This document shows, piece by piece, positions 48,976 to 57,519 of a stretch of DNA of 64,000 nucleotides; position 1 is the stretch's first letter; every line of letters starts with the position of its first letter. This DNA is from Halobacillus_B rhizosphaerae (GTDB taxonomy: Bacteria; Bacillota; Bacilli; Bacillales; Halobacillaceae). The notes below the pieces were generated by a model. The model was not told where the DNA came from, searched no databases, and worked only from the letters and a program-made list of their open reading frames with translations. The position numbers were made by a program, and so were the translations under genes. The stretch spans positions 36,211 through 100,210 of the forward strand of contig NZ_JAUTWQ010000018.1 of the NCBI RefSeq assembly GCF_046719735.1, given 5' to 3'.

Positions 48976-50319
48976 CTATACCTCAAACGCTTTCGCCTTC
49001 ACCACTTCCTGATACCACAAGTAACTGTCCTTCTTCGTCCGCTCAAACGTATCAAAATTCACATGCACAATGCCGAACCGTTTATCATACCCTTCGGCCC
49101 ACTCGAAATTATCGAGCAGCGACCAGACAAGGTAGCCCCGAATCGGCACTCCGGAATCCATCGCCCGTTTCAAAGCGGTCAGATGCTGCTTCAAGTAATC
49201 AATCCGCTCCTTGTCGTGTACTTCGCCGTTCTCCACTTCATGGTTGTAGCAGGCACCGTTTTCCGTAATATAAATCGGAACCTCGCCATACGTCTCGGTA
49301 ATCGAACGGAGAATTTTGTAAAAGCCATCGGCATAAATCGGCCAGCCAATATCCGTTCTCCGTTCATCGAGCGGAATCTCCTCTAAATCAAACAGCCAGT
49401 TGCCTTCTGAGTATCTCCCCAGCCCGCCGGTATAATAATTGATGCCCATAAAATCAATCGGCTGAGCAATGATTTTCATATCTTCCTCGGTAGCATGCAG
49501 AACCGCATTATGTTTTTCAAACAGCTGAACGAGCCTGTCCGGATACGTTCCTATAAAGACGGGATCCATAAACCATTCTTTATGCCACATCAACGACGTG
49601 CGGCAGGCTTCCACATCTTCCTTCCGATCACTGAACGGCTCGGTCCAGGTGACGTTCGGGGCATAGCCAATTTCACCGTCCGGAACCAGCTTTCGAAACG
49701 ACTGAACCGCAAGTCCGTGGGCCACAAGCAAATGATGGGCCACATCGACCGCCACTTGCAGATCTTTTTTTCCGGGCGCGTGCACGCCTAAATAATTGGA
49801 TAAAAAGGAGGCACACCACGGTTCATTGATGGTCAGCCATTTCTTCACCTGACCGCCGAATTCCTTATACATCGCCTCGGCATAATATTGAAACGCTTCA
49901 GCCGTCTTGCGATTCTCCCAGCCGCCGTCCTCCTGCAGCACTTGCGGGAGATCCCAGTGGTACAGCGTAATCATCGGCTCGATGCCGCGGTCAAGCAGGG
50001 CCTGAATCAAGTTGCGATAATAAGCGACGCCTGCGGGGTTTAATTCTCCCGTTCCATCCGGGAGCACGCGGGACCACGAAATGGAGAAGCGATACAGATC
50101 GACGTCCAGCTCGTCTAATAACGCCACATCTTCTTCATACAAATGATAGCTATCACAGGCTTCGTCCCCAGTTTCGCCGTTTTTCACATTTCCGGGGGTA
50201 TGGGCGAACACATCCCAAATGGAAGCGGACCGGCCGTCTTCAGCCGCCGCTCCTTCCACTTGATAGGAAGCGGTCGCGGCTCCCCACTTAAAGGCTTCAG
50301 GAAATTGTATCGTTGTCAT
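48976..50319 (-). CDS. Glycoside hydrolase family 1 beta-glucosidase
   Basis: This 447-residue GH1 enzyme has the N-terminal signature FPEAFKWGAATASYQVEGAAAEDGRSASIWD, the acid/base Glu166 in TINEP and the nucleophile Glu353 in ITENG. It ends with SLLDNFEWAEGYDKRFGIVHVNFDTFERTKKDS. It lacks a signal peptide, and no phosphate-binding tail of 6-phospho-glucosidases is evident. It should therefore hydrolyse unphosphorylated cellobiose or beta-glucosides imported by the adjacent ABC transporter. It is the last gene of that operon. Confidence 0.95.
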   Translation of the reverse strand: MTTIQFPEAFKWGAATASYQVEGAAAEDGRSASIWDVFAHTPGNVKNGETGDEACDSYHLYEEDVALLDELDVDLYRFSISWSRVLPDGTGELNPAGVAYYRNLIQALLDRGIEPMITLYHWDLPQVLQEDGGWENRKTAEAFQYYAEAMYKEFGGQVKKWLTINEPWCASFLSNYLGVHAPGKKDLQVAVDVAHHLLVAHGLAVQSFRKLVPDGEIGYAPNVTWTEPFSDRKEDVEACRTSLMWHKEWFMDPVFIGTYPDRLVQLFEKHNAVLHATEEDMKIIAQPIDFMGINYYTGGLGRYSEGNWLFDLEEIPLDERRTDIGWPIYADGFYKILRSITETYGEVPIYITENGACYNHEVENGEVHDKERIDYLKQHLTALKRAMDSGVPIRGYLVWSLLDNFEWAEGYDKRFGIVHVNFDTFERTKKDSYLWYQEVVKAKAFEV

Positions 50320-50341
50320 TCGTTTATCCCTCCATCTATAA

Positions 50342-51349
50342 TTACGTCGTTGTAGCGCGAATCACCAGCTCCGGATCGACTTTAACCGGATAGATTTCCT
50401 GCTGATCCTGAATCAGATCGCTCAGCATGTAAGCGGCCAGTTTACCAAGCTTCTGCTTATCCTGTTTCACAGTAGTCAGCTTCGGATCACTGTAACGGCA
50501 GGCTTCAATATCATCGCAGCCAATCAGCTCGATTTCATCCGGCACCGACACGCCCTCTTCTTTCATCGCTTGTAACGCGCCGAGCGCCATCATGTCGGAC
50601 GCCGCAAAGACCGCTTCCGGCCGTTCCTTCCCTGCCAAAATTTCCTTCATCCGCAGGTAGCCGGTTTCTTCAAAGAAGTCGCCGTATTTGATCCAGTCCT
50701 CATGAATCTCCAGTCCGAATTTCTTCATAGAATCAAGCACTCCCTGATTCCTGATATTGGCCAGAAAAGAATGAGGATTGGCGCCGATATAAGCAATCTT
50801 TCGCTTTTGTTTCAAATATAAGTATTCAATCACTTCGGCCCCGATTTTCGTATTGTCCGTCATAATGTAACTGGACCTCGGACCCTTGAGCTCCAAATCG
50901 ATGCCAATGCAGGGAATTTCACTCTTAGAAACTTCAAGAATGGCTTCTTCAATCTCATCCCCGGCAATGATCAGGCAGCCGTCCACGTGAAAATGCTTGC
51001 ACCTCTCCAGGTATTTGCTTTCCCCCTGATAGAACTTCTCATTAGAAAAAAGCAGCAGATCGTAGCCTAACGCGCCGACCGATTTCTTAAAGGTATTCAC
51101 CACTTCATTAAAAAACGGGTGCTTAAAATCGACGTTAATTTTGCCGGCATAAATCAGACCGATCAAATTCGATTTCTTTGTCGCCAGCGCCTTCGCGGAA
51201 AAGGTCGGCTGATACTGCGTTTCTTCAATGACTTTATAGACTTTCTGGCGGGTCGCCTCACTGATCCCTCCGTAGTTATTGATAATCTTCGACACGGTTG
51301 CAGGGGAAACTCCGGCCATTTTTGCAATATCCCTGATTGTTAAGTCCAT
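50342..51349 (-). CDS. LacI family repressor of the beta-glucoside operon
   Basis: This 335-residue regulator has a LacI helix-turn-helix (LTIRDIAKMAGVSPATVSKIINNYGGISEATRQKVYKVIEE) and a sugar-binding domain (LIGLIYAGKINVDFKHPFFNEVVNTFKKSVGALGYDLLLFSNE). ATG 51349 begins the typical DLTIRDIAKMAG, and upstream in-frame codons are not protein-like. It sits between permease and hydrolase genes. The two GAAACCGGTTTC palindromes before the operon are its obvious operators. Confidence 0.92.
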   Translation of the reverse strand: MDLTIRDIAKMAGVSPATVSKIINNYGGISEATRQKVYKVIEETQYQPTFSAKALATKKSNLIGLIYAGKINVDFKHPFFNEVVNTFKKSVGALGYDLLLFSNEKFYQGESKYLERCKHFHVDGCLIIAGDEIEEAILEVSKSEIPCIGIDLELKGPRSSYIMTDNTKIGAEVIEYLYLKQKRKIAYIGANPHSFLANIRNQGVLDSMKKFGLEIHEDWIKYGDFFEETGYLRMKEILAGKERPEAVFAASDMMALGALQAMKEEGVSVPDEIELIGCDDIEACRYSDPKLTTVKQDKQKLGKLAAYMLSDLIQDQQEIYPVKVDPELVIRATTT

Positions 51350-51427
51350 CTGAACGACATCTCCTTCTGCCTTAAAGAACTCTCTTGTTGTATTTATTGT
51401 ATCAACAATCAAAGATGCTGGCATGGT

Positions 51428-52267
51428 TTACTTAATGGATCCTTCGGTAATGCTCGAAATAAATAACCGGTTAAACATAAGGAAAATAATAATCAACGGC
51501 ACCGTCGCCCAGAATACTCCGGACAGCAGCATGCCAAAGTCCACCCGGTACGCATTGTTCATCGTTGCAAGCGCCACCTGCAGCGTATAGGAGGCGGGCT
51601 CTCTTAGAACGGTAAACTGCCAGAGGAACTCTCCCCACACCAGCGTAAAGACGATAATCCCGAGCGTCGCAAAAGCAGGCTTGATAATCGGCAGTACAAT
51701 GCTCCGGTATATTCTAAAGTTCGAGCACCCATCCAGCTTCGCCGCTTCGATCAGTTCATCCGGAACCGATTCACTAATGTACTGCCGCATAAGAAAGATG
51801 CCAAGCGGGTTTAACAGAAACAGCACCCCTGCACCCATCAATGAATCCAGCCAGCCCAGCTTCGACACTAAATAATACTGAGGAATGAGGCCGAGCTGAG
51901 GAGGAATCACCATCGTTAACAGGATGCAGATAAACAGCACATTCTTACCCGGGAACTTAAATTTAGCAAACGCAAAGCCCGCGAGCGAACTAATCAGCAG
52001 CACCCCGAGCGTGACCGTGCTGCACAACAGCACCGTATTCCACATCGCATGGAAAAAGGGCACCATATCGAGCACTTTTTTAAAATTGGCCACCAGCTGC
52101 GTTCCCGGCAATAGCGTTGGAGGGATGGAGTTATAGGCCGCACTCGGACGGGTCGCCATCACAAACATCCAGTAAAACGGAAAAATCGAGAACAGGGCAG
52201 CCGCTCCAAGAATCACGTAAATCACCGCCATGCCCGGAGACCTTCTTTGCTTCCCTTTCGTACTCAT
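51428..52267 (-). CDS. Carbohydrate ABC transporter permease, MalG type
   Basis: This 279-residue permease has six helices and EAA loop PDELIEAAKLDGCSNFRIYRSIVLPIIKP. It partners the preceding MalF-type gene, whose stop it overlaps by 4 nt (ATGA). No ATPase gene is present, so a shared MsmX-like ATPase is expected. Confidence 0.93.
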   Translation of the reverse strand: MSTKGKQRRSPGMAVIYVILGAAALFSIFPFYWMFVMATRPSAAYNSIPPTLLPGTQLVANFKKVLDMVPFFHAMWNTVLLCSTVTLGVLLISSLAGFAFAKFKFPGKNVLFICILLTMVIPPQLGLIPQYYLVSKLGWLDSLMGAGVLFLLNPLGIFLMRQYISESVPDELIEAAKLDGCSNFRIYRSIVLPIIKPAFATLGIIVFTLVWGEFLWQFTVLREPASYTLQVALATMNNAYRVDFGMLLSGVFWATVPLIIIFLMFNRLFISSITEGSIK

Positions 52268-53217
52268 CGCTTCACCGCTCCCTTCTTCTTACGTCCAGCC
52301 CCGCTGGTTAACCACGTATTGAGTCCCGCGGCTCCTACAATGATGATCAGCAGCAGCACCGCGGTTGCGGATGCGGTCCCAAACGAGCCTAATTGGAACG
52401 CGTCCCGGTACAAATACATCACGACCGTCATCGCTTCATCGCGGTTAAACGCACTGGATCCAAGAAAGACCGTGGGTTCCGCGAACAGCTGCAACGCCCC
52501 TACCGTAGACATAAACACGGTCAGCATAATGAACGGCCGCAGCAGCGGCATCGTGATGTGGAGAAATTGCTGGGTTTTATTCGCTCCGTCAATCGTCGCT
52601 GCTTCATACAAATCTTTCGGGATACTTTGCAGACCCGCAAGATAAATGATCATGTTATAGCCGACCCAGCGCCAGAACACCATCAGCGAGATCGCAATCT
52701 TCGCGCCCCACTCCGACGTTTTCCAGCTGACCGGGTCAAATCCGAACAGCCCCAACGTATAATTGGCAAGCGCAGATTCATTGCTGGAGAAAAACACACC
52801 GAAGATTAACGCCACCGCAACCATCGAAGTGATGTATGGCATGAAAATCGTCACCCGGAAGAAATTCGTAAACTTCAGAGCCGCCATATTTAATAAATAA
52901 GCGAGAATGATTCCAACAACCAGCTGCGGCGCCGTGCCCATCAGTCCGATAATGACGGTGTTATATAAAGATTTCCAAAACAGCGGATCCTGGATGACCA
53001 AAGCGAAGTTGCCAAACCCGACATACTCCATCGCCCCGAGCCCGTTCCATTTCTGAAAGGCGAGCACAATGCTGAAAATGGCCGGATACAGCCCAATCAC
53101 GCCAAAGACAATAAAGAACGGCGCCACATATAAGTAACCGGAAAGCATGTCTTTCTTACGTTCCGATAAACGTCTCGTTTTCTTAGCAGCGTATACTTGC
53201 TTCTCTACACTTTCCAT
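52264..53217 (-). CDS. Carbohydrate ABC transporter permease, MalF type
   Basis: This 317-residue permease starts with the basic region KQVYAAKKTRRLSERKKD, then LYVAPFFIVFGVIGLYPAIFSIVLAFQKWNG. The EAA loop is PKDLYEAATIDGANKTQQFLHITMPLLRP. GGAGGG lies upstream of the ATG. It follows the binding-protein gene by 59 nt. Confidence 0.93.
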   Translation of the reverse strand: MESVEKQVYAAKKTRRLSERKKDMLSGYLYVAPFFIVFGVIGLYPAIFSIVLAFQKWNGLGAMEYVGFGNFALVIQDPLFWKSLYNTVIIGLMGTAPQLVVGIILAYLLNMAALKFTNFFRVTIFMPYITSMVAVALIFGVFFSSNESALANYTLGLFGFDPVSWKTSEWGAKIAISLMVFWRWVGYNMIIYLAGLQSIPKDLYEAATIDGANKTQQFLHITMPLLRPFIMLTVFMSTVGALQLFAEPTVFLGSSAFNRDEAMTVVMYLYRDAFQLGSFGTASATAVLLLIIIVGAAGLNTWLTSGAGRKKKGAVKR

Positions 53218-53276
53218 TGCTTCTCCCTCCTATATAAGAGGGCCAGATGAAGGATCATCCAGCCCGTTTGCTGCTC

Positions 53277-54554
53277 CTAAGAACGTTTCAGTAAATCCTC
53301 AATCCGTTTCACGGCATCCTTCCATTCCTTCTCTGGATCGCCGCCTTGCTGCACATTCTGCATCGCTGTTAGAATTTCACTGTTTACAGTTGCATATTTC
53401 GGTCCTTTATATACTTGAGGGATGTCTTTTGCCGCTTCCGCAAAGTAAGCCGCGGTGTTTTCTCCGCCGAAGTATTCATCTTTATTGTTTTTAAAGTTAT
53501 CCATTTCGTACACTTCAGGCGCAGAAGGGAACAATCCGCTGTCCTCGAACGATTTCATTTGATTTTCCGGAGAAACAACCCACTTGGCAAATTCAAACGC
53601 TTCCTTGCTGTGCTTCGTTTCTTTAGGAATGGCCAGGTACGAACCGCCCCAGTTACCGGCAAAATCCTTCGGTAAAGTCGTTACGCGCCATTTCCCTTTG
53701 GCATCCGGTGCATTCTCTGTCATATAGCCTTTCAGCCACGCCGCACCCATTTCCACCGCAAATCCATCTTTATTGAGCGCATTGGCCCATTCCGGCGACC
53801 ACATTTCATATTCGCCGACATAGCCTTCTTTATTCATCTTCACCGCATAATCATAGGCTTCCTTCACACCGTTGTCCGGCTGATCAATCAATAGATTGCC
53901 TTCTTTATCAAAATAGCTGACCTTCAAGGCATCCATATGAGCCCGATACGCCATTTCCATGCTGTCGACCATCGGCTTCCCGGTTTTGTCCAGCACCTTG
54001 GCAGCCGCGTCAGCAAAAGCTTCCGGAGTCGAAATCATTTCACTGACTTTATCCGGATCCGTTGGCAATCCTGCTTTTTCAAAAATGCCTACGTTGTAAT
54101 ACATCGCTTTCGGTCCGATGTCGGTCGGAATGCCAAACAGGAAGTCGCCGTCTTTACTTTCGGCCGTATTCCATTTCCAATCTAAGTATTTGTCCTCAAT
54201 ATCCTTCGCTCCTAAGTCATACAGGTTATAGAATCGATCCTGCGCCTGACGGTAGCGGTCCAGCTGATCGATTTCCAGCATCGCAATATCCGGAGCCCCG
54301 GTTCCCGCAGACAGGGAGGTAAATAAGCTATTGTGATGATCCTCTAATTCCGATGTTTTCACTTTAATCTTCACGTTTGGATGATCTTTCTCGTATTCTT
54401 TCGCCAGATCCTCATAGTTCGTCGCTCCGAATGTCCAGAAATCTAACGTAACCTTCCCGTCACCAGACGCCGACTCCTCATTATCACTGCAGCCAAAAAG
54501 AAAACCACTCAAACAAAAAACGAATAATACCGCTAGTATACGCTTGATTTTCAT
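53277..54554 (-). CDS. Sugar ABC transporter substrate-binding lipoprotein
   Basis: This 425-residue lipoprotein has lipobox LFGC (Cys22), then DNEESASGDGKVTLDFWTFGATNYEDLAKEYEKDHPNVKI and a CUT1-type solute-binding domain. It heads an operon with two permeases, LacI and a GH1 beta-glucosidase, so cellobiose or a related beta-glucoside is the likely ligand. AGGGGAG precedes the start. Confidence 0.94.
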   Translation of the reverse strand: MKIKRILAVLFVFCLSGFLFGCSDNEESASGDGKVTLDFWTFGATNYEDLAKEYEKDHPNVKIKVKTSELEDHHNSLFTSLSAGTGAPDIAMLEIDQLDRYRQAQDRFYNLYDLGAKDIEDKYLDWKWNTAESKDGDFLFGIPTDIGPKAMYYNVGIFEKAGLPTDPDKVSEMISTPEAFADAAAKVLDKTGKPMVDSMEMAYRAHMDALKVSYFDKEGNLLIDQPDNGVKEAYDYAVKMNKEGYVGEYEMWSPEWANALNKDGFAVEMGAAWLKGYMTENAPDAKGKWRVTTLPKDFAGNWGGSYLAIPKETKHSKEAFEFAKWVVSPENQMKSFEDSGLFPSAPEVYEMDNFKNNKDEYFGGENTAAYFAEAAKDIPQVYKGPKYATVNSEILTAMQNVQQGGDPEKEWKDAVKRIEDLLKRS

Positions 54555-54590
54555 GCAAGCCTCTCCCCTTCCACCCCTTCACGAAATGTA

Positions 54591-54722
54591 ACGAAACCGG
54601 TTTCGTAAAAGGGTAAAAAAATAATGATTTTTATCGCTTGTTTAGATTATAACCACAAAATGTATCCGCTTTCAATAGATTTTTTAGAAAAATCACAAAA
54701 TTATACAGAAACCGGTTTCGTT
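54591..54722 (-). promoter_or_regulatory. Promoter and twin LacI operators of the beta-glucoside operon
   Basis: Read on the minus strand, TTGAAA (54675-54670), an 18-nt spacer and TATAAT (54651-54646) form a good sigma-A promoter. A perfect 16-bp palindrome ACGAAACCGGTTTCGT (54591-54606) lies about 33-48 nt downstream of the expected start. A second GAAACCGGTTTC copy (54708-54719) lies upstream of the -35. Centres are 115 bp apart, about eleven helical turns, which suits repression by looping. Confidence 0.88.
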
Positions 54723-54790
54723 AATCGACATTCTTATCCTGTCCTCCCCTCTCCCACATGTATATGACGGAACGAACGGGCTTATGCTTT

Positions 54791-54873
54791 GGGACACGGG
54801 GACAGGTTCCTGTGTCCCAACGTTCTGAATTCATAGAAATCACTGGGACAAGGGTACCTGTCCCTATGTCCCA
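54791..54873. repeat. GGGACAGGTAC palindromic repeat, copy 6 (long loop)
   Basis: The left arm GGGACACGGGGACAGGTTCCTGTGTCCC and right arm GGGACAAGGGTACCTGTCCCTATGTCCC are separated by about 27 nt. It differs from the compact copies by TTCC in place of TACG in the left arm. It ends 6 nt before the helicase stop codon. Confidence 0.85.
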
Positions 54874-54879
54874 ACAGTT

Positions 54880-56142
54880 TTACACGACTTCCCCCATAAA
54901 CTTCCCATACTCCTTCTTAAACTGAAGCTTCACCTTCCCCACAGGACCATTCCGCTGCTTACCGATAATTAACTCGACCTTATCGTCGTTTTCATGCCAT
55001 TTATAGTAATCTTCTCGATACAGAAAGGCGATGACATCGGCGTCCTGTTCAATGTTTCCCGATTCGCGCAAGTCGGACATGAGCGGCCGCTTATCCTGAC
55101 GCTGCTCCACGGACCGCGATAATTGAGACAATAAAACGATGGGGATTTCCAGCTCCAGGGCTAATAATTTCAGCTCTCTCGTAATGATGCCGATTTCGAG
55201 ATCCCGTCGTTCTGAGCGTGTAGTGGAGGACATCAGTTGAAGATAATCAATGATGACCAGGTGGCGGGCCGTTTTTTGTTTACGTACATACGACCTGACC
55301 TTTGCGCGGATATCTCCGACGGTGCGTGCTTGCGTATCAATGGCGAGAGACCAGTCGGAGATCGGCCCCATCACCTTCGTAACGTCTATGTAATCCTGAT
55401 TGTTAAAATTCATGGAGCGCCACTTTTGCCCATCGACTGAAGCTTCTGAGGAAAGAATTCGCTGCAGCAGCGGCTTTTTCCCCATTTCCAAGCTGAAGAT
55501 CTGGGTGCTTCCGCCTTGTTTGCAATGATGAGAAGCAAGATTGAGCGCAAAGGCGGTTTTTCCCATGGAGGGCCTGGCTGCGAGAATAATCAAGTCACCT
55601 TTCTGGTTTCCGCCTGTCATCTGATCCAGTTCCACATACCCCGTTGAAAACCCAGTCATCCCATCCTGAATGGGATTTTTCATGTCATTCGCAATCTCAA
55701 GGAGGATCTCCCGTGTCGATCCCTCTTCCTGGTCCATCCCTAACTCTCGATACGTTTCCATATTCGCCTGTAACTTATCATACGTTTCATCATCGAGAGC
55801 TTTCACGTATTTAACAGCTGCTTCTCTTATTCGGCGGTGGCGGTACGCATCAAGAACTAACCGTTGATGATGCCTAAAGGTCGCCGTCGTTGGAATGGAT
55901 TCTGCAAGATCGGTCAGATAGGTGACATTTCCGACCTCTCTAATCTTGTCTTTTAACACCGTGGTCACTGTAACGATATTGACCGGTTCATCTGCTTGAT
56001 GGATGGTTCTCATCGCCAGAAAAATCTTCAGGTGCCTTTGATCCGTGAAATGTTCCGGGGCAAGAATGACCTCACTCATCAGCGACCCTTCCAGTAATAG
56101 GGTTCCAATCACCGACTGTTCTGCTTGTAGATTTCTAATCAT
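54880..56142 (-). CDS. Phage-type DnaB replicative helicase (SPP1 G40P-like)
   Basis: This 420-residue protein has a DnaB N-terminal domain (LQAEQSVIGTLLLEGSLMSEVILAPEHF) and a RecA-like helicase domain with Walker A ARPSMGKT (189-196), Walker B LVIIDYLQLM and LLSQLSRSVEQRQDKRPLMSDLRESGNIEQDAD. It is shorter than chromosomal DnaC/DnaB. It overlaps a G39P-like loader gene and follows a DnaD-like initiator, the SPP1 gene 38-39-40 order, so it is phage-derived. It appears intact. Confidence 0.92.
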   Translation of the reverse strand: MIRNLQAEQSVIGTLLLEGSLMSEVILAPEHFTDQRHLKIFLAMRTIHQADEPVNIVTVTTVLKDKIREVGNVTYLTDLAESIPTTATFRHHQRLVLDAYRHRRIREAAVKYVKALDDETYDKLQANMETYRELGMDQEEGSTREILLEIANDMKNPIQDGMTGFSTGYVELDQMTGGNQKGDLIILAARPSMGKTAFALNLASHHCKQGGSTQIFSLEMGKKPLLQRILSSEASVDGQKWRSMNFNNQDYIDVTKVMGPISDWSLAIDTQARTVGDIRAKVRSYVRKQKTARHLVIIDYLQLMSSTTRSERRDLEIGIITRELKLLALELEIPIVLLSQLSRSVEQRQDKRPLMSDLRESGNIEQDADVIAFLYREDYYKWHENDDKVELIIGKQRNGPVGKVKLQFKKEYGKFMGEVV

Positions 56143-56471
56143 TGCGACGACACCTTCCTGATCAATTCATTCAGCTTCTCTTCAAACTGCCGTTTCGTTT
56201 CCTCGGGTACTTCTGCCGCTTCCTTTTCCCACTGCTTCATCTTTTCGCTCATCCCATTATCAGGAACCTCATAAACGGCAATGTCACATAAGGCAGGCGG
56301 ATAGGGTGAATTCCTGACGTGCCCCTCTACCCGGCTCATGACTTTATCGTAATCCATCGTTTCCAGCTGGGAAATCATCAGGTTCACTTTCCTTTTGGTC
56401 ATCGGGAATTTATGATCTCCATACATCTCTCTGATCGTTCTCAAAATTTCCAACGCTTGATCGTAGTTCAT
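56139..56471 (-). CDS. Helicase loader/inhibitor, SPP1 G39P-like
   Basis: This 110-residue protein has an N-terminal helical domain (YDQALEILRTIREMYGDHKFPMTKRKVNLMISQLETMDYDKVMSRVEGHV, then SPYPPALCDIAVY) that fits G39P, the SPP1 protein that binds and delivers the hexameric helicase. The C-terminal third is charged and probably unfolded (MSEKMKQWEKEAAEVPEETKRQFEEKL), as in G39P. It overlaps its neighbours by 4 nt on both sides. The family call rests on pattern, length and gene order. Confidence 0.75.
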   Translation of the reverse strand: MNYDQALEILRTIREMYGDHKFPMTKRKVNLMISQLETMDYDKVMSRVEGHVRNSPYPPALCDIAVYEVPDNGMSEKMKQWEKEAAEVPEETKRQFEEKLNELIRKVSSQ

Positions 56472-57181
56472 AGATTTCTCTCCTTTCTAATTTCCTCAAA
56501 CATATCCTCTATTTCATCTTCTCCCGTTTCCTTTGGCCGCTGCTCCTGAGACAAGGCATCCACCTCTTCAAGCGATGTCGCTCCCGCGGACTGCCACCGT
56601 TTTAAGATCGCCTCACAATATTTGAAAAACCGTTTGTTCTGCTGCAAGGAATGCTTCATCGATTCAATCACCAATTCATCCGACAGGTCCTCACACCACT
56701 GCGCAATTCGCTCCGCTATAAAGGGACTCAGCATCCCCATGTTCTGTTCGTAAAAATCATGAGCGTTCGGAACAGCTGGGGTCGGATGATTTTCTTTTCT
56801 TTTTCTTTCTTTTCTTTTAAATAAAGCGCTCAGTCCTGGGTTCGTTCCTTCGCTCACTCCTGCGTCCACCCCTGCGGCCGCTTCTTCGGGCACAACCTGA
56901 TTGATACAAGAAATCATTTCATACAAAGGGGCACGATTCCGGTTAACAAACGTGTGCTTGATGTAGCCCTTCTCCTTCAATTCTGTACGCGCGCGTTTAA
57001 ACGAACTCTCAGTCAGACGAGCCTTGGTCATAAGCGTAGCTGATGGAACCGCAAATTCTTTCTTCCAGCCGACTTTGTTATTGAAGTGCATCAACGAAAT
57101 CCACAGCATCGAGGCAGATAAAGACAGCTCCTCCAATTCCAGCTGATCTAGAAACGCGTTCAATTCTTTTAAGTAATTCAT
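56468..57181 (-). CDS. Phage replication initiator, winged helix plus DnaD domain
   Basis: This 237-residue protein has an N-terminal winged helix (SLSASMLWISLMHFNNKVGWKKEFAVPSATLMTKARLTESSFKRARTELKEKGYI) and a C-terminal DnaD-like helical domain (FYEQNMGMLSPFIAERIAQWCEDLSDELVIESMKHSLQQNKRFFKYCEAILKRW). A basic RKEK linker joins them. It should bind a phage origin and recruit the loader-helicase complex encoded next. GGAGG lies upstream of the ATG. No obvious iteron origin was found inside the gene by eye. Confidence 0.85.
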   Translation of the reverse strand: MNYLKELNAFLDQLELEELSLSASMLWISLMHFNNKVGWKKEFAVPSATLMTKARLTESSFKRARTELKEKGYIKHTFVNRNRAPLYEMISCINQVVPEEAAAGVDAGVSEGTNPGLSALFKRKERKRKENHPTPAVPNAHDFYEQNMGMLSPFIAERIAQWCEDLSDELVIESMKHSLQQNKRFFKYCEAILKRWQSAGATSLEEVDALSQEQRPKETGEDEIEDMFEEIRKERNL

Positions 57182-57218
57182 TTTTTTCCTCCTTCAATCA
57201 ATTGAAGGCATAAAAAAT

Positions 57219-57253
57219 AGACCTTCTTACCTCTACAATCGAGTGGAAGGTCT
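57219..57253 (-). terminator. Hairpin with T-run upstream of the replication module
   Basis: AGACCTTC and GAAGGTCT pair across an imperfect 19-nt interior that includes CTC/GAG pairing, followed by ATTTTTT in the minus direction. It could end the cupin/two-TM transcript or attenuate the replication genes. Confidence 0.7.
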
Positions 57254-57519
57254 GGTTTGGTGTCTAAGAACTTTAAAGTTTTTAAAGAAAAATTCTTCAA
57301 TCTCCATAAAGAATACGAAATAGATGGACAAAAATTTTGCTCTCTGGTTGCTATTTACCATTTAAAAATTTTGAAGAGAAGTAGCGATTGAACTATATTT
57401 AAGGAGTGTCATAAATTTCGGCCTATAACCTCATGGTTATCCTGTTTGATGTAATTGAAAGATAGTTGATTATGTTATTACTTTTAGTGTTGTTCTATAT
57501 CCCATGTACATATGAGAAT
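57254..57519. other. AT-rich gap without a confident gene
   Basis: Only a 43-codon + strand frame (57260-57391, GTG start, no well-placed ribosome site, product rich in Lys and Phe) is seen. It may be a gene fragment. No promoter or repeat stands out. Confidence 0.4.

Noticed and set aside
23056..54873. CRISPR array as explanation for the GGGACAGG repeats
   Set aside because: Copies are palindromic, kilobases apart and without regular spacers or cas genes.
57260..57391. 43-codon + strand frame starting GTG
   Set aside because: The ribosome site is about 11 nt away and weak, and the product is not recognisable. It is kept only as a note in the gap description.
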